A stretch of DNA of 64,000 nucleotides from JAAURS01 sp044923475 (GTDB lineage: Bacteria; Cyanobacteriota; Cyanobacteriia; Thermosynechococcales; Thermosynechococcaceae). Position 1 is the stretch's first letter, and every line of letters starts with the position of its first letter. The notes under the pieces are model-generated. The model saw only the letters and a program-made list of their open reading frames with translations. It ran no database searches and had not been told where the DNA came from. The stretch is taken from the NCBI RefSeq assembly GCF_044923475.1, contig NZ_CP137338.1, positions 868,001 through 932,000 of the forward strand. The letters are read 5' to 3'. This document shows positions 22,863 through 30,325 of the stretch, piece by piece. The position numbers and the translations under genes were made by a program.

Positions 22863-23218
22863 TGTTCGCCTTCTCTCCGCTGCGCTTCCTTCAACCGTTT
22901 AACAATCAGGTCTATATCCTGCTGCGGGGTTTTAATCCCCGATTTCGATTTTTTCTGAAACACATGTAATACATAGATATGCCGACCAATCTTGATTGCA
23001 TACACCGTGCGATAGGTGTCACCGTCATACCGCGTAACAATCTCAAAAACTCCGCTCCCAACTCCTTTTAACGGCTTTGCATCAATTGGCATTAACCCCG
23101 CTTGAACAATCATCAAGCTATATCCAATATCGTCCTGCACTTCATCAGGGAAACTTCGTAAGACCTTCAGAGAATCGCCCATCCAGTGAACAGGTCTTAA
23201 GGGCGGTCTTTCTTGCAT
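22859..23218 (-). CDS. HigB-like toxin (RelE superfamily, Gp49/DUF891 type)
   Basis: A 119-residue toxin, from the ATG at 23218, with the DUF891 pattern: VHWMGDSLKVLRSFPDEVQD, the basic catalytic region GVFEIVTRYDGDTYRTVYAI and HIYVLHVFQKKSKSGIKTPQ. Proteins of this type are usually ribosome-dependent mRNA nucleases. An in-frame start at 23281 would add 21 residues unlike the family. It precedes and overlaps its antitoxin gene by 4 nt. Confidence 0.88.
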   Translation of the reverse strand: MQERPPLRPVHWMGDSLKVLRSFPDEVQDDIGYSLMIVQAGLMPIDAKPLKGVGSGVFEIVTRYDGDTYRTVYAIKIGRHIYVLHVFQKKSKSGIKTPQQDIDLIVKRLKEAQRREGEQ

Positions 23219-23379
23219 TCCAGAATTCCATTGTATGTGAAATTTCCAATAAAATCTACATGAGTATGCCGACATTGGCAAGCACTTGAACAGAGATTAG
23301 CTTACTCGCGGGAATCCCTGTGCTGTTGTAGAGAATCTGTTGACAACATCGCTTTGCGTGACACCTCCAGCACTGTCAG

Positions 23380-23650
23380 GAGATCGCCTTTGGATTGAAT
23401 CTTCGGATGATCGAAGCCAAAACCAGACCTAGAGGAATAATGGCGATCGCCCTAGCATTGGTTTAAGGTCTGCGATCGCCTTGGTCTATCGTTTGTTTCA
23501 AAAGCTGAATGACCGTTTGGGATTCTACGAGCGACTGTATTTTGAGTCATCCTTCTGCGATCCTATGTTTTGGTTGTGAGGGCGATCTGTTTTAGGGGAT
23601 TTGGGGCGATCTCAGTTCGGCAAGGTGGGTTTTTGTGGAGGGCGATCGCA
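23380..23650. repeat. Toxin-antitoxin array repeat, copy 2 with head sequence
   Basis: Head: CAGACCTAGAGGAATAATGG plus HIP1 sites and AAGGTCTGCGATCGCC. Core: GTTTGTTTCAAAAGCTGAAT, GAGTCATCCTTCTGCGATCC and TATGTTTTGGTTGTG, ending TGTGGAGGGCGATCGC at 23650. It lies between the divergently oriented HigBA-like and HicB-like/PIN modules. Confidence 0.85.
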
Positions 23651-23810
23651 CCCATGTCCATTTTCAAGAATGCGATCGCGCTCGTGTCACACAGGAAGGG
23701 GCGATCGCCATACCATTGGCCATCCTTGTATCATATAAAAATAACCCTTGCCAACACAAGATCATCGATACCAAAGCCAACAGCGATCGCCCTCAACCAG
23801 AAAACAAGCC

Positions 23811-24164
23811 ATGAATCCTGCCAGTCATCCAACGCTAACCCAAAAATTGGCCCTCAACATCCTGATCAAAGACGAGCAAGATGGTCAGGTTAGTGCAACC
23901 GTCCTAGGCTTACCTGAATATCGAGTCCTGAGAAGCGATCGCACCTCAGCCATAGCTGAACTACAACAAAAGCTAGCTCATGCCCTATCAGAAGGTGAAG
24001 TAATGGCGCTTGAAGTTGAAATTTCCAAACCTGAGCACCCCTGGCAAAGATTTGCGGGAATGTATCAAGACAGCGAACTCTTTGAATCTGTACTGGAAAA
24101 TATTGCTACCCAACGGCAATTGTTCAACGAGCAAACTGCTCAGGCAGAGGATACGACGCCGTGA
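23811..24164 (+). CDS. Putative antitoxin, HicB-like fold, paired with a PIN toxin
   Basis: A 117-residue protein. Its middle, GQVSATVLGLPEYRVLRSDR followed by TSAIAELQQKLAHAL, fits the HicB/UPF0150 pattern of a short beta sheet, a small-residue turn and a helix. The C-terminal part (PWQRFAGMYQDSELFESVLE) would be the toxin-binding tail. The start is the ATG at 23811. It overlaps the downstream PIN toxin gene by 4 nt, the reason for calling it an antitoxin. I do not recognise a named antitoxin family. Confidence 0.72.
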   Translation: MNPASHPTLTQKLALNILIKDEQDGQVSATVLGLPEYRVLRSDRTSAIAELQQKLAHALSEGEVMALEVEISKPEHPWQRFAGMYQDSELFESVLENIATQRQLFNEQTAQAEDTTP

Positions 24165-24622
24165 GTCTTTGGATACTCGACACAGACCACGTTTCACTAT
24201 TCCTCAGAGGCAACCCAACAGTCATCGCACGAGTACTCCAGTCCAATCCTGACGATATTGCCATTACAATCGTGACGGCTGAAGAAATTTGTCAAGGCTG
24301 GCTAAGCGAAATCAACAAACGATTCCAGCCTACTCAATCGCCAAAGTTGCTACTGGCCTATGCTGAATTTCAAAAAGCGATAGAATTCTTCAGAACCGTT
24401 CAGATTATGAGCTTCGATGGCAATTCCTACAAACGTTTTGAGAGTTTACGCCAGCAATTGAGAAGACTGGATACCCGAGACTTGAGAATAGCTGCGATCG
24501 CAATGAATACTAGAGCTATTTTGGTTACACGTAACCGCCAAGATTTTGCACAAATTCCCAACCTGACAATCGAAGATTGGTCTGTAAGTTTTACGGACAA
24601 CAATCCCATTTCTGACAAATAG
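24161..24622 (+). CDS. PIN-domain ribonuclease toxin (VapC-like)
   Basis: A 153-residue PIN toxin, expected to cleave tRNA or rRNA. The four acidic positions are visible: Asp in WILDTDHVSLFL, Glu in VTAEEICQGW, Asp in LDTRDLRIAAIAM, and the RNRQDFAQIP region near the end. Translation starts at GTG 24161, overlapping the antitoxin stop (GTGA). The length is typical. Confidence 0.9.
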   Translation: MSLWILDTDHVSLFLRGNPTVIARVLQSNPDDIAITIVTAEEICQGWLSEINKRFQPTQSPKLLLAYAEFQKAIEFFRTVQIMSFDGNSYKRFESLRQQLRRLDTRDLRIAAIAMNTRAILVTRNRQDFAQIPNLTIEDWSVSFTDNNPISDK

Positions 24623-24654
24623 AAGTATGTAGAAACCGGAGCGATCGCACTTCA

Positions 24655-24898
24655 ACGAGGCATTTTTTGTAGAAGGCGATCGCCAAACCTAAGCCAGACC
24701 TAGGGAATAATGGCGATTGCCCCAGCATTTGCTTAAAGTCTGCGATCGCTTTGGTTTATCGTTTGTTTCAAAAGCTGAACAACTGTTTGGGATTGCGTGA
24801 GCGGCTGTATTTGGAGTCATCCTTCTGCGATCCTATGTTTTCGCTGTGCAGGGCGATCGGTTTTCAGTGAGGTGGTTTTTGTGGGGGGCGATCGCGTT
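24655..24898. repeat. Toxin-antitoxin array repeat, copy 3 with head sequence
   Basis: Head: CAGACCTAGGGAATAATGGC and AAAGTCTGCGATCGC. Core: GTTTGTTTCAAAAGCTGAAC, GCGTGAGCGGCTGTATTTGG and TCATCCTTCTGCGATCC. End: GTGGGGGGCGATCGC. It separates the PIN module from the convergent RelE/RHH module. Confidence 0.85.
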
Positions 24899-24953
24899 TC
24901 CTTTGCAGAGCTAGTCAACAGAGTACATCAACATCTGTTGAGACAGCGATCGC

Positions 24954-25232
24954 TTATTTGGGCCAATCTTGCGCTCCATGCAGAACCCGCAGAATCACCA
25001 CATTCTCGTCTACCAAAATATAAACCACCACATAAGGCAACCCCGAAATCACTAGCTCCCGCGTTTCCTTAACCCGTCCAGGCTTCCCTCGCTTTGGAAA
25101 CTGCAATAACCCCTCAACCGCCCTCAAAATTTCACTACTCACCAACTCAGCCGCATCTGGATTTCGCGCCTCAATAAAATCCCAGATCGCATTCACATCG
25201 CGCCGTGCCGAAATCGTCCAAACAATTGCCAT
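24954..25232 (-). CDS. RelE/ParE-family toxin
   Basis: A 92-residue toxin starting MAIVWTISARRDVNAIWDFI, with LLQFPKRGKPGRVKETRELV and VVVYILVDENVVILRVLHGA, the usual ParE/RelE strand pattern. The ATG at 25232 overlaps the antitoxin stop by one base (TGATG). An upstream start in the same frame would lie inside the antitoxin gene and is rejected. Confidence 0.9.
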   Translation of the reverse strand: MAIVWTISARRDVNAIWDFIEARNPDAAELVSSEILRAVEGLLQFPKRGKPGRVKETRELVISGLPYVVVYILVDENVVILRVLHGAQDWPK

Positions 25233-25483
25233 CAGACTTGAGCGCCACCGCGACGTGCCGACCAATCCGCCACCACCTGCTCATGACTCACCACATTTCC
25301 CTCGGCCAAATCCGTCAACCCCTCTTGAACCGCATCGATAAACTCCAGCTCAGATGCAACATAAACCTTCAAAGCTTCGTGTAAAAGCCAAGAGCGTGTT
25401 CGTCCTAACTGTCCAGATAACAGGTCCATTTGCTCCGCCAACTCCTCCGTCACACGAGTTGAAATCGTCACTTCCTTCGGCAT
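25232..25483 (-). CDS. Ribbon-helix-helix (CopG/ParD-type) antitoxin
   Basis: An 83-residue protein starting MPKEVTISTRVTEELAEQMD, with the RHH helix pair LSGQLGRTRSWLLHEALKVY. The C-terminal half (EFIDAVQEGLTDLAEGNVVS) is the expected toxin-binding tail. It precedes and overlaps its toxin gene and should autoregulate the pair. Confidence 0.88.
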   Translation of the reverse strand: MPKEVTISTRVTEELAEQMDLLSGQLGRTRSWLLHEALKVYVASELEFIDAVQEGLTDLAEGNVVSHEQVVADWSARRGGAQV

Positions 25484-25547
25484 GGCTTAAATGACCTCAT
25501 AGCCTCAATGACAACTATTATATCTACAAAGTAAACATTGTAAATTT

Positions 25548-25721
25548 GGTCTTGGTCTAGCGTCTGCGTCAAAAGCCTGATGACCGTTTGGGATTGCGTG
25601 AGCGGCTGTATCTGGAGTCATCCCTCTGGGATCCTATGTTTTGGTTGTGGAGGGCGATCGCATTTAGGGGGCTGGGGCGATCGCAGTTCAGCGAGGTGGG
25701 TTTTGTGGGGGGCGATCGCAT
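25548..25721. repeat. Toxin-antitoxin array repeat, copy 4 (most complete core)
   Basis: Complete core: TGGTCTAGCG, GACCGTTTGGGATTGCGTGA, CTGTATCTGGAGTCATCC, GGATCCTATGTTTTGG, GCATTTAGGGGGCTGGGGCG and GTGGGGGGCGATCGC. It lies between the RHH/RelE module (minus strand) and the Phd/PIN module (plus strand). One plus-strand frame is open across the core and continues into the next spacer, but lacks a ribosome site. Confidence 0.88.
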
Positions 25722-25769
25722 TCTCGTAAAACTGCTAAAATATGACCACAAAGTGACCACATTTTTGTT

Positions 25770-26018
25770 ATGAAAGCAATTGGCATCCGCGAATTCCGAG
25801 ATAAAGCCACCCATTACCTTGCATCGCAAGAAGTCGTAGCCATTAAGCGCCACAACAAAGTAGTGGGATTTTACATCCCAGTCCATGCGTCTGAAGAAAC
25901 CGAAGTAAAGCAAGCACTGGAAAAGCTCGAACAAGCCATTGATTTATCTTTAATTGAAAGTGGCCTGGACGAAGAATCCCTCAGTCTGGCCCTCGACCTA
26001 TCTACTTCAGGGCATTGA
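25770..26018 (+). CDS. Phd/YefM-type antitoxin
   Basis: An 82-residue protein with the prevent-host-death N-terminus MKAIGIREFRDKATHYLASQ and VVAIKRHNKVVGFYIPV, then a helical C-terminus. One nucleotide separates its stop from the PIN toxin start. The start is the ATG at 25770. Expected to repress the operon and cover the PIN active site. Confidence 0.88.
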   Translation: MKAIGIREFRDKATHYLASQEVVAIKRHNKVVGFYIPVHASEETEVKQALEKLEQAIDLSLIESGLDEESLSLALDLSTSGH

Positions 26019-26019
26019 A

Positions 26020-26448
26020 ATGCGACTGGTTGTAGATGCCAATATTTTTGTGGCGGAATTGATTCGTCAAAGAGGACGAGCATTAATCTCCCGCAGCAAC
26101 CTTGAGTTATTTGTAGCAGAAGCCGCATGGGATGAAGCTCAACATGAACTTCGCAAACGCATTCAAGCAATGGTCGATCGAGGCAAATTTGGTTTCGAGA
26201 CAGGCGAAATACTTTTAGAAACCGCCTTTACCCTAGCAGAGGCAAAGGCACGGCTCATTCCTGAAGAAATTTATGCACCCTGGCAAGACCAAGCACTCTT
26301 AAGAATTCCACGCGATCCTGATGATTGGCCGACTGTAGCCCTAGCACTAGCAATAGATGCAGCAATCTGGACATCCGATTTCTTGGGATGTGGAATTGCA
26401 ACCTGGACAACTGAGACCCTTCTGCTGATGAACCGCGCTCAAGATTAG
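26020..26448 (+). CDS. PIN-domain ribonuclease toxin
   Basis: A 142-residue PIN protein. The acidic residues are in RLVVDANIFVAELI (Asp), the Glu-rich AEAAWDEAQHELRK, RIPRDPDDWPTVALALAIDA and AIWTSDFLGCGIATW. The ATG at 26020 is chosen; an earlier start in frame would overlap the antitoxin by 65 nt and lacks the family beginning. It differs from the PIN toxin at 24161, so the two modules are not recent duplicates. Confidence 0.88.
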   Translation: MRLVVDANIFVAELIRQRGRALISRSNLELFVAEAAWDEAQHELRKRIQAMVDRGKFGFETGEILLETAFTLAEAKARLIPEEIYAPWQDQALLRIPRDPDDWPTVALALAIDAAIWTSDFLGCGIATWTTETLLLMNRAQD

Positions 26449-26485
26449 CTTTTACTGATGCGGCGATCGCTTTTCAGCTCAGCTT

Positions 26486-26817
26486 CACCTTGGTCTAGCG
26501 TTTGTTTCAAAAGCTGGACGACCGTTTGGGATTGCGCGAGCGGCTGTATCTGGAGTCATCTCCCTGCGCTCCTATGTTTTGGTTGTGCAGGGCGATCGCA
26601 TTTAGGGGGCTGGGGCGATCGATTTAGCTCTTAGATGGGAAGCCCCGCGCTCTACCTGAGAGGTGAGCGTCGGGAAGAGAGGCGCGTGACGGAGGGTGCG
26701 TTGCCTGACCGATTCCGTCGGACAGGGAAGGCAACAGCGCCCGAAGGAACACCCAATATTGAGTGAGGTGTTTTTGTGGGGGGCGATCGCTATTGGCTTG
26801 AGTTACAGGGCGATCGT
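26486..26817. repeat. Toxin-antitoxin array repeat, copy 5, split by a small insertion
   Basis: Core from TGGTCTAGCGTTTGTTTCAA to GGGGGCTGGGGCGATCG (26626). It resumes at about 26759 with GAGTGAGGTGTTTTTGTGGG and the tail GGCTTGAGTTACAGGGCGAT. The right end abuts the decayed recQ 3' end. Between the two halves lies the insertion at 26627-26758. Confidence 0.85.
26627..26758. mobile_element. Hairpin-rich 132-bp insertion in repeat copy 5
   Basis: GC-rich sequence absent from the other four repeat copies. It contains GAAGCCCCGCGCTC paired with GAGCGTCGGG around a CCT/AGG tip, and GCGTTGCCT paired with AGGCAACAGCGC. The start resembles, from memory, the structured RNA-like ends seen near cyanobacterial IS200/IS605 or TnpB elements, but no transposase is present, so the family is not established. 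Confidence 0.5.
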
Positions 26818-26818
26818 T

Positions 26819-26890
26819 TTGCTGGATGCGTTTGGCTTCGGGTGAGAGGCAAAAGCTGAAATACGGGCACTGCGATCGTTGCAAAAGCCA
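26819..26890 (+). pseudogene. Decayed recQ 3'-end fragment
   Basis: Aligns with the last 70 or so bases of recQ (12258-12331): both contain the codons for LLDAFGFG and later GHCDRC. The fragment has TGA in place of the Arg codon after FGFG and a 2-nt deletion before GHCDRC. Several differences from recQ are at silent third positions, so it seems to come from a diverged recQ rather than a recent copy of the one at 10.9 kb. It marks the right edge of the accessory island. Confidence 0.75.
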
Positions 26891-27004
26891 ACCGTTCGAA
26901 CTTGAGGGCGAGCTGCTCAGAAAGCGACCCCCAGCTTATGGCCGTGCCCGTAATCAATGGCTATTTTTCGATGTGGGCGCTAAAGAATACCCAAGCATTC
27001 AGAC

Positions 27005-27187
27005 TCACTGCCAAGAGGAGACGCTCCCAATAGCGCTGCTCGAAGGAAACAGCACGCTAGTCCTCCCTTCTAGGCGCATAGAGGGTGCATCCTGGGGAGA
27101 TGGCGTTTTCCAGGCTACTACCACCAGCAGAATGAGCGTAAGGGCGATCGCGTGACTGAGTAGCATGCCCTGCTTTAATTGCGTCAT
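27005..27187 (-). CDS. Small single-pass membrane protein (hypothetical)
   Basis: Sixty residues from the ATG at 27187, preceded by AGGAG at a 9-nt distance. MTQLKQGMLLSHAIALTLIL plus VVVAW forms one membrane segment near the N-terminus, followed by a Ser/Pro-rich, probably external tail. No family is recognised. The good ribosome site is the main support. It could also be a signal-peptide-bearing secreted peptide. Confidence 0.45.
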   Translation of the reverse strand: MTQLKQGMLLSHAIALTLILLVVVAWKTPSPQDAPSMRLEGRTSVLFPSSSAIGSVSSWQ

Positions 27188-27504
27188 CTTCTTCACTCCT
27201 ATCAAGGCTAACTTGATGGGATAATCCCACACCATTAAATATCGTCTGTCCCTTAAAGATTTTATGTGACCTGATAACATCCTTTCTGTGACGGCGGTCA
27301 CACCTTTGGATGAAAATTTATATCTATAGATTAAGATTTAATCGAGCTGCTGTAGAGTAAAAAACTCGACTGCATCCCTGAAAAGATTCACTCCCTTTCT
27401 AACAGTAGTTTGCCGCAGGTTCTCTCTTAATTCTCGAGCGGTGGGGCTTTGGAATTCTTTACAATACACGACAGTTGCCCAATATTGCTATTCGCCAACG
27501 TCCT

Positions 27505-27981
27505 ATGCCAGAAGCTCCTCAGTCAAAACCCCAGTCTTCCGTTGTAGGCCAACAGGGCGAAACGCTCGTGTCCCAGTGGCTTCAGCAGCAGGGTTGGTCT
27601 ATTCTGGCGCGGGGTTGGACGTCGCGGTGGGGAGAACTGGATATTGTGGCGCTCAGACAGGAAAAGGGCGGCCCTTGCCTTGCGTTTGTAGAGGTCAAAA
27701 CTCGCAGCCGCGGCAACTGGGATGAAGATGGGTTATCTGCCATCACTCCTTCGAAACAAGCCAAACTCTGGAAAACTGCTCAACTCTTCTTAACAAAGCA
27801 CCCGCACCTTGCAGAAGCGATCTGCCGTTTCGATGTGGCGCTGGTGAACGTACGGCGATCGCCCTCCAAAACCACGCCGACGACCGCCGCCAAGATCGAT
27901 ATAGGACAGCCCCTCACCACAAGCGGATACGACCTAACCCTCCATACTTATCTCGAGTCGGCCTTCGAGCGGAGCTATTAA
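27505..27981 (+). CDS. YraN family (UPF0102) endonuclease-fold protein
   Basis: A 158-residue protein with the restriction-endonuclease-like core of the family: GQQGETLVSQWLQQQGWSIL, SRWGELDIVAL and LAFVEVKTRS, i.e. the E...D-x-V...E-V-K nuclease motif. The biochemical role of YraN is not settled. The ATG at 27505 is chosen because the conserved region follows closely. It is the first core gene after the island. The C-terminal stretch of about 35 residues is variable. Confidence 0.9.
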   Translation: MPEAPQSKPQSSVVGQQGETLVSQWLQQQGWSILARGWTSRWGELDIVALRQEKGGPCLAFVEVKTRSRGNWDEDGLSAITPSKQAKLWKTAQLFLTKHPHLAEAICRFDVALVNVRRSPSKTTPTTAAKIDIGQPLTTSGYDLTLHTYLESAFERSY

Positions 27982-28064
27982 AAAGCGAGCGATCTCAGGC
28001 CGAAGATTCAGGCGACGCCGCTGCAGGTATACTACAAGTACTACAAGCGCTATCCTCTTTCCCG

Positions 28065-29012
28065 ATGAACTCTGCCGTCAATGCCGCTGCCCCCTTCAAT
28101 CTAGTTTTGTCCGTGGGGACTCAAGTTGTAAGCCGCGTCGATCTCAAAGCGACAAGGGGAGAAGCATCCTGTCTCAAAGGTGCGGTAGGCGTTATCGTCC
28201 AAGCCCCTACGGATGGCTCCCATGCCTATCAAATTCGCCTGCCCGACGATCGGGTCGTCAGTCTCAAGCGGCATGAATTCAGCATTCGTAAGCATTTTCA
28301 GGGTGAAGGCATCGAGAAATCGCCCGCTCAACTCGCAGAGTACAACCTCTACGAGCACGTCATCTATCGCTGCGTTGTAGGGTCTAGAGCCTATGGCTTA
28401 GAAGACGATGCGTCAGATACGGATTTGCGGGGCATCTACTTACCTCCGGCGACGCTGCATTGGTCGCTGTATGGCATTCCCGAGCAGCTCGAACAAAATG
28501 AAACTCAGGAATGCTACTGGGAACTGCAAAAATTTATCGTGTTGGCCCTCAAGGCCAATCCGAATGTTTTGGAATGTTTGTACTCGCCGTTGGTCGAACT
28601 GACGACACCGTTAGCGCAGGAATTGCTAGAGCAGCGATCGCTTTTTCTATCGCAGTTAGCGTACCAAACTTACAACGGCTACGTGTTGTCCCAGTTCAAA
28701 AAATTGGAGCAGGATCTGCGCAATTGGAATCGGATTCGTTGGAAACACGCGATGCATTTAATCCGAATTTTACTGTCTGGAATTACGCTGCTCAAAGAAG
28801 GTGTGGTGCCAGTCAGGATGGAAGAATATCGCCCGCAACTTTTGGCAATTAAACATCAGCAAATGGAATGGGATGAGGTCAATGCTTGGCGACTGAGGCT
28901 CCATCAAGAGTTCGACGCGGCATTTACCAAGACCGAACTACCCGAACGGCCAGACTACGCCAAAGCCAACGATTTTTTGATTCGGGCGCGACGGAGTAGG
29001 GTGGAAAGCTAG
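28065..29012 (+). CDS. RlaP-type nucleotidyltransferase (PF10127-like) with an N-terminal SH3-like region
   Basis: A 315-residue protein. Residues about 10-75 (GTQVVSRVDLKATRGEASCL, GAVGVIVQAPTDGSHAYQIR) look like a small beta-barrel. The polymerase-beta-type domain follows: VVGSRAYGLEDDASDTDLRG carries the G-S and D-x-D metal motif, then WELQKFIVLALKANPNVLEC. Relatives are linked to RNA repair clusters, but no ligase or methyltransferase is near. A paralogue follows 29 nt downstream. The start ATG at 28065 has no strong ribosome site. Confidence 0.82.
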   Translation: MNSAVNAAAPFNLVLSVGTQVVSRVDLKATRGEASCLKGAVGVIVQAPTDGSHAYQIRLPDDRVVSLKRHEFSIRKHFQGEGIEKSPAQLAEYNLYEHVIYRCVVGSRAYGLEDDASDTDLRGIYLPPATLHWSLYGIPEQLEQNETQECYWELQKFIVLALKANPNVLECLYSPLVELTTPLAQELLEQRSLFLSQLAYQTYNGYVLSQFKKLEQDLRNWNRIRWKHAMHLIRILLSGITLLKEGVVPVRMEEYRPQLLAIKHQQMEWDEVNAWRLRLHQEFDAAFTKTELPERPDYAKANDFLIRARRSRVES

Positions 29013-29041
29013 TTTTTACAAAGTACCGATCGGAACAAATC

Positions 29042-29824
29042 ATGCGCTATCCGCTCCCGCTCCAATCCATCGCTGCCGCTCAACCTTTTCCGCTCTTGTT
29101 TGCAACCATCAGCGGCGCGCATCTCTACGGCTTTCCATCGCCAGACTCGGACTTCGATCTGCGCGGCGTGCACATCTTGCCCCTCACAGAGGTAGTTGGA
29201 TTAAATACTGGGCCGGAAACCATTGAAGTCTCAGAGCGTCAAACAGATCTCGAGCTGGATTTAGTCACCCACGACATCAAAAAGTTTTTCAGCCTCATGC
29301 TCAAGCGCAATGGCTACGTGCTGGAGCAGCTTTTCTCCCCGCTAATCGCGCTCACTACTCCAGAACACGAAGAACTAAAAGCGATCGCCTCCCATTGCAT
29401 CACCCGCCACCACAGCCATCACTACCTGGGATTTGCCAAAACACAATGGTACCTGCTTGACAAAGAAGCCATGCCGCGCGTCAAACCGCTGCTCTACCTC
29501 TATCGCGTCCTGCTCACAGGCATTCACCTGATGCAAACGGGTGAAGTCGAAGCAAACCTTGTCACCCTGAACGATCGATTCCAGTTGCCGTACCTGCCTG
29601 AATTGATCGACCGCAAGCGGTTTGGTTCGGAAACCGAAGCCTTGGGTCACATCGATCTAGCATTTCATCGTCAGGAGTATCAAAAACTCGTGCAACGCTT
29701 AGAGACTGCCCATCAACATAGCGCTTTGCCAGAAGAACCTTCGGCTAAAGCGGCCCTTCACGATCTCCTCACGCGGCTGCGCTTGAATACCTTCGCGCCG
29801 ACTCAGTTAAACCCCAACCCCTAG
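29042..29824 (+). CDS. RlaP-type nucleotidyltransferase (second, tandem)
   Basis: A 260-residue relative of the upstream gene without the N-terminal barrel. The catalytic motif is ISGAHLYGFPSPDSDFDLRG; then VTHDIKKFFSLMLKRNGYVL and LEQLFSPLIALTTPEHEEL follow, matching the same positions in the first protein. The pair is probably co-transcribed. The substrate is unknown; the family adds nucleotides to RNA or small molecules. Confidence 0.82.
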   Translation: MRYPLPLQSIAAAQPFPLLFATISGAHLYGFPSPDSDFDLRGVHILPLTEVVGLNTGPETIEVSERQTDLELDLVTHDIKKFFSLMLKRNGYVLEQLFSPLIALTTPEHEELKAIASHCITRHHSHHYLGFAKTQWYLLDKEAMPRVKPLLYLYRVLLTGIHLMQTGEVEANLVTLNDRFQLPYLPELIDRKRFGSETEALGHIDLAFHRQEYQKLVQRLETAHQHSALPEEPSAKAALHDLLTRLRLNTFAPTQLNPNP

Positions 29825-30325
29825 CGCTTGATGTCCGTGATGCCAAAAGGTGCGATCGATGGGACAATACTCACACCATCAGAAAGCGATGAGTATATCT
29901 ACTTATTTAAATTGTCAAATATTTCAATTGCTAAATCGATCCACAGATTAATTCGCAGATTTACCGCGCTCGGAACTACTGCGGGTACTCTTTTAGAAAG
30001 GATTACAGGTACCTCAGGCAGTCGCAAACCGTAGCCGTCTCCAGCAAAAATCATCCGAATGGGGGCTTGCTTTATTGGAAAAATATTACAATACTTAATA
30101 CAAGCGAGGAGTTTGTTAAAATTCATTACTAAACGGGATCCAATCTTTCAAAGGGTAAAGCCGCTAACTGTTGCAACAAAAAGATTGCGATATGTTTCGC
30201 CTAATTCAAGCGATTGCAAAACCCTCTGAGGCTTGATATGGATCCCCACGCTCCCCCCATGGGAATTCGGCCAAATTCAAGGCCGCTCAACGACCAGCAA
30301 CTTCCAGTAGGCGAGGCTTTTAGGC
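29825..30325. other. Leader region upstream of the sigma factor gene
   Basis: About 500 nt without a supported gene. Open frames exist on both strands (for example 29899-30126 on minus) but lack a family match. It likely contains the sigma factor promoter and a long 5' leader; I cannot place boxes with confidence. Confidence 0.35.

Noticed and set aside
21611..26817. CRISPR array
   Set aside because: The repeats are long, diverged and separated by whole genes, not short identical repeats with uniform spacers; no cas genes are present.
21611..26890. Integron cassette array
   Set aside because: No tyrosine integrase is visible and the repeats lack the attC features I could check (inverted core sites with conserved GTT). 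Modules lie in both orientations, unlike typical integron cassettes.
12332..26890. Prophage or conjugative element
   Set aside because: No phage structural, relaxase or integrase genes; only insertion sequences, toxin-antitoxin modules and fragments.
26826..27155. Plus-strand frame continuing from the recQ tail fragment
   Set aside because: It begins inside a decayed gene end and runs antisense to a small gene with a better ribosome site; no family match.
29899..30126. Minus-strand 75-codon frame upstream of the sigma factor gene
   Set aside because: No ribosome site, no family pattern and opposite orientation to the genes around it.
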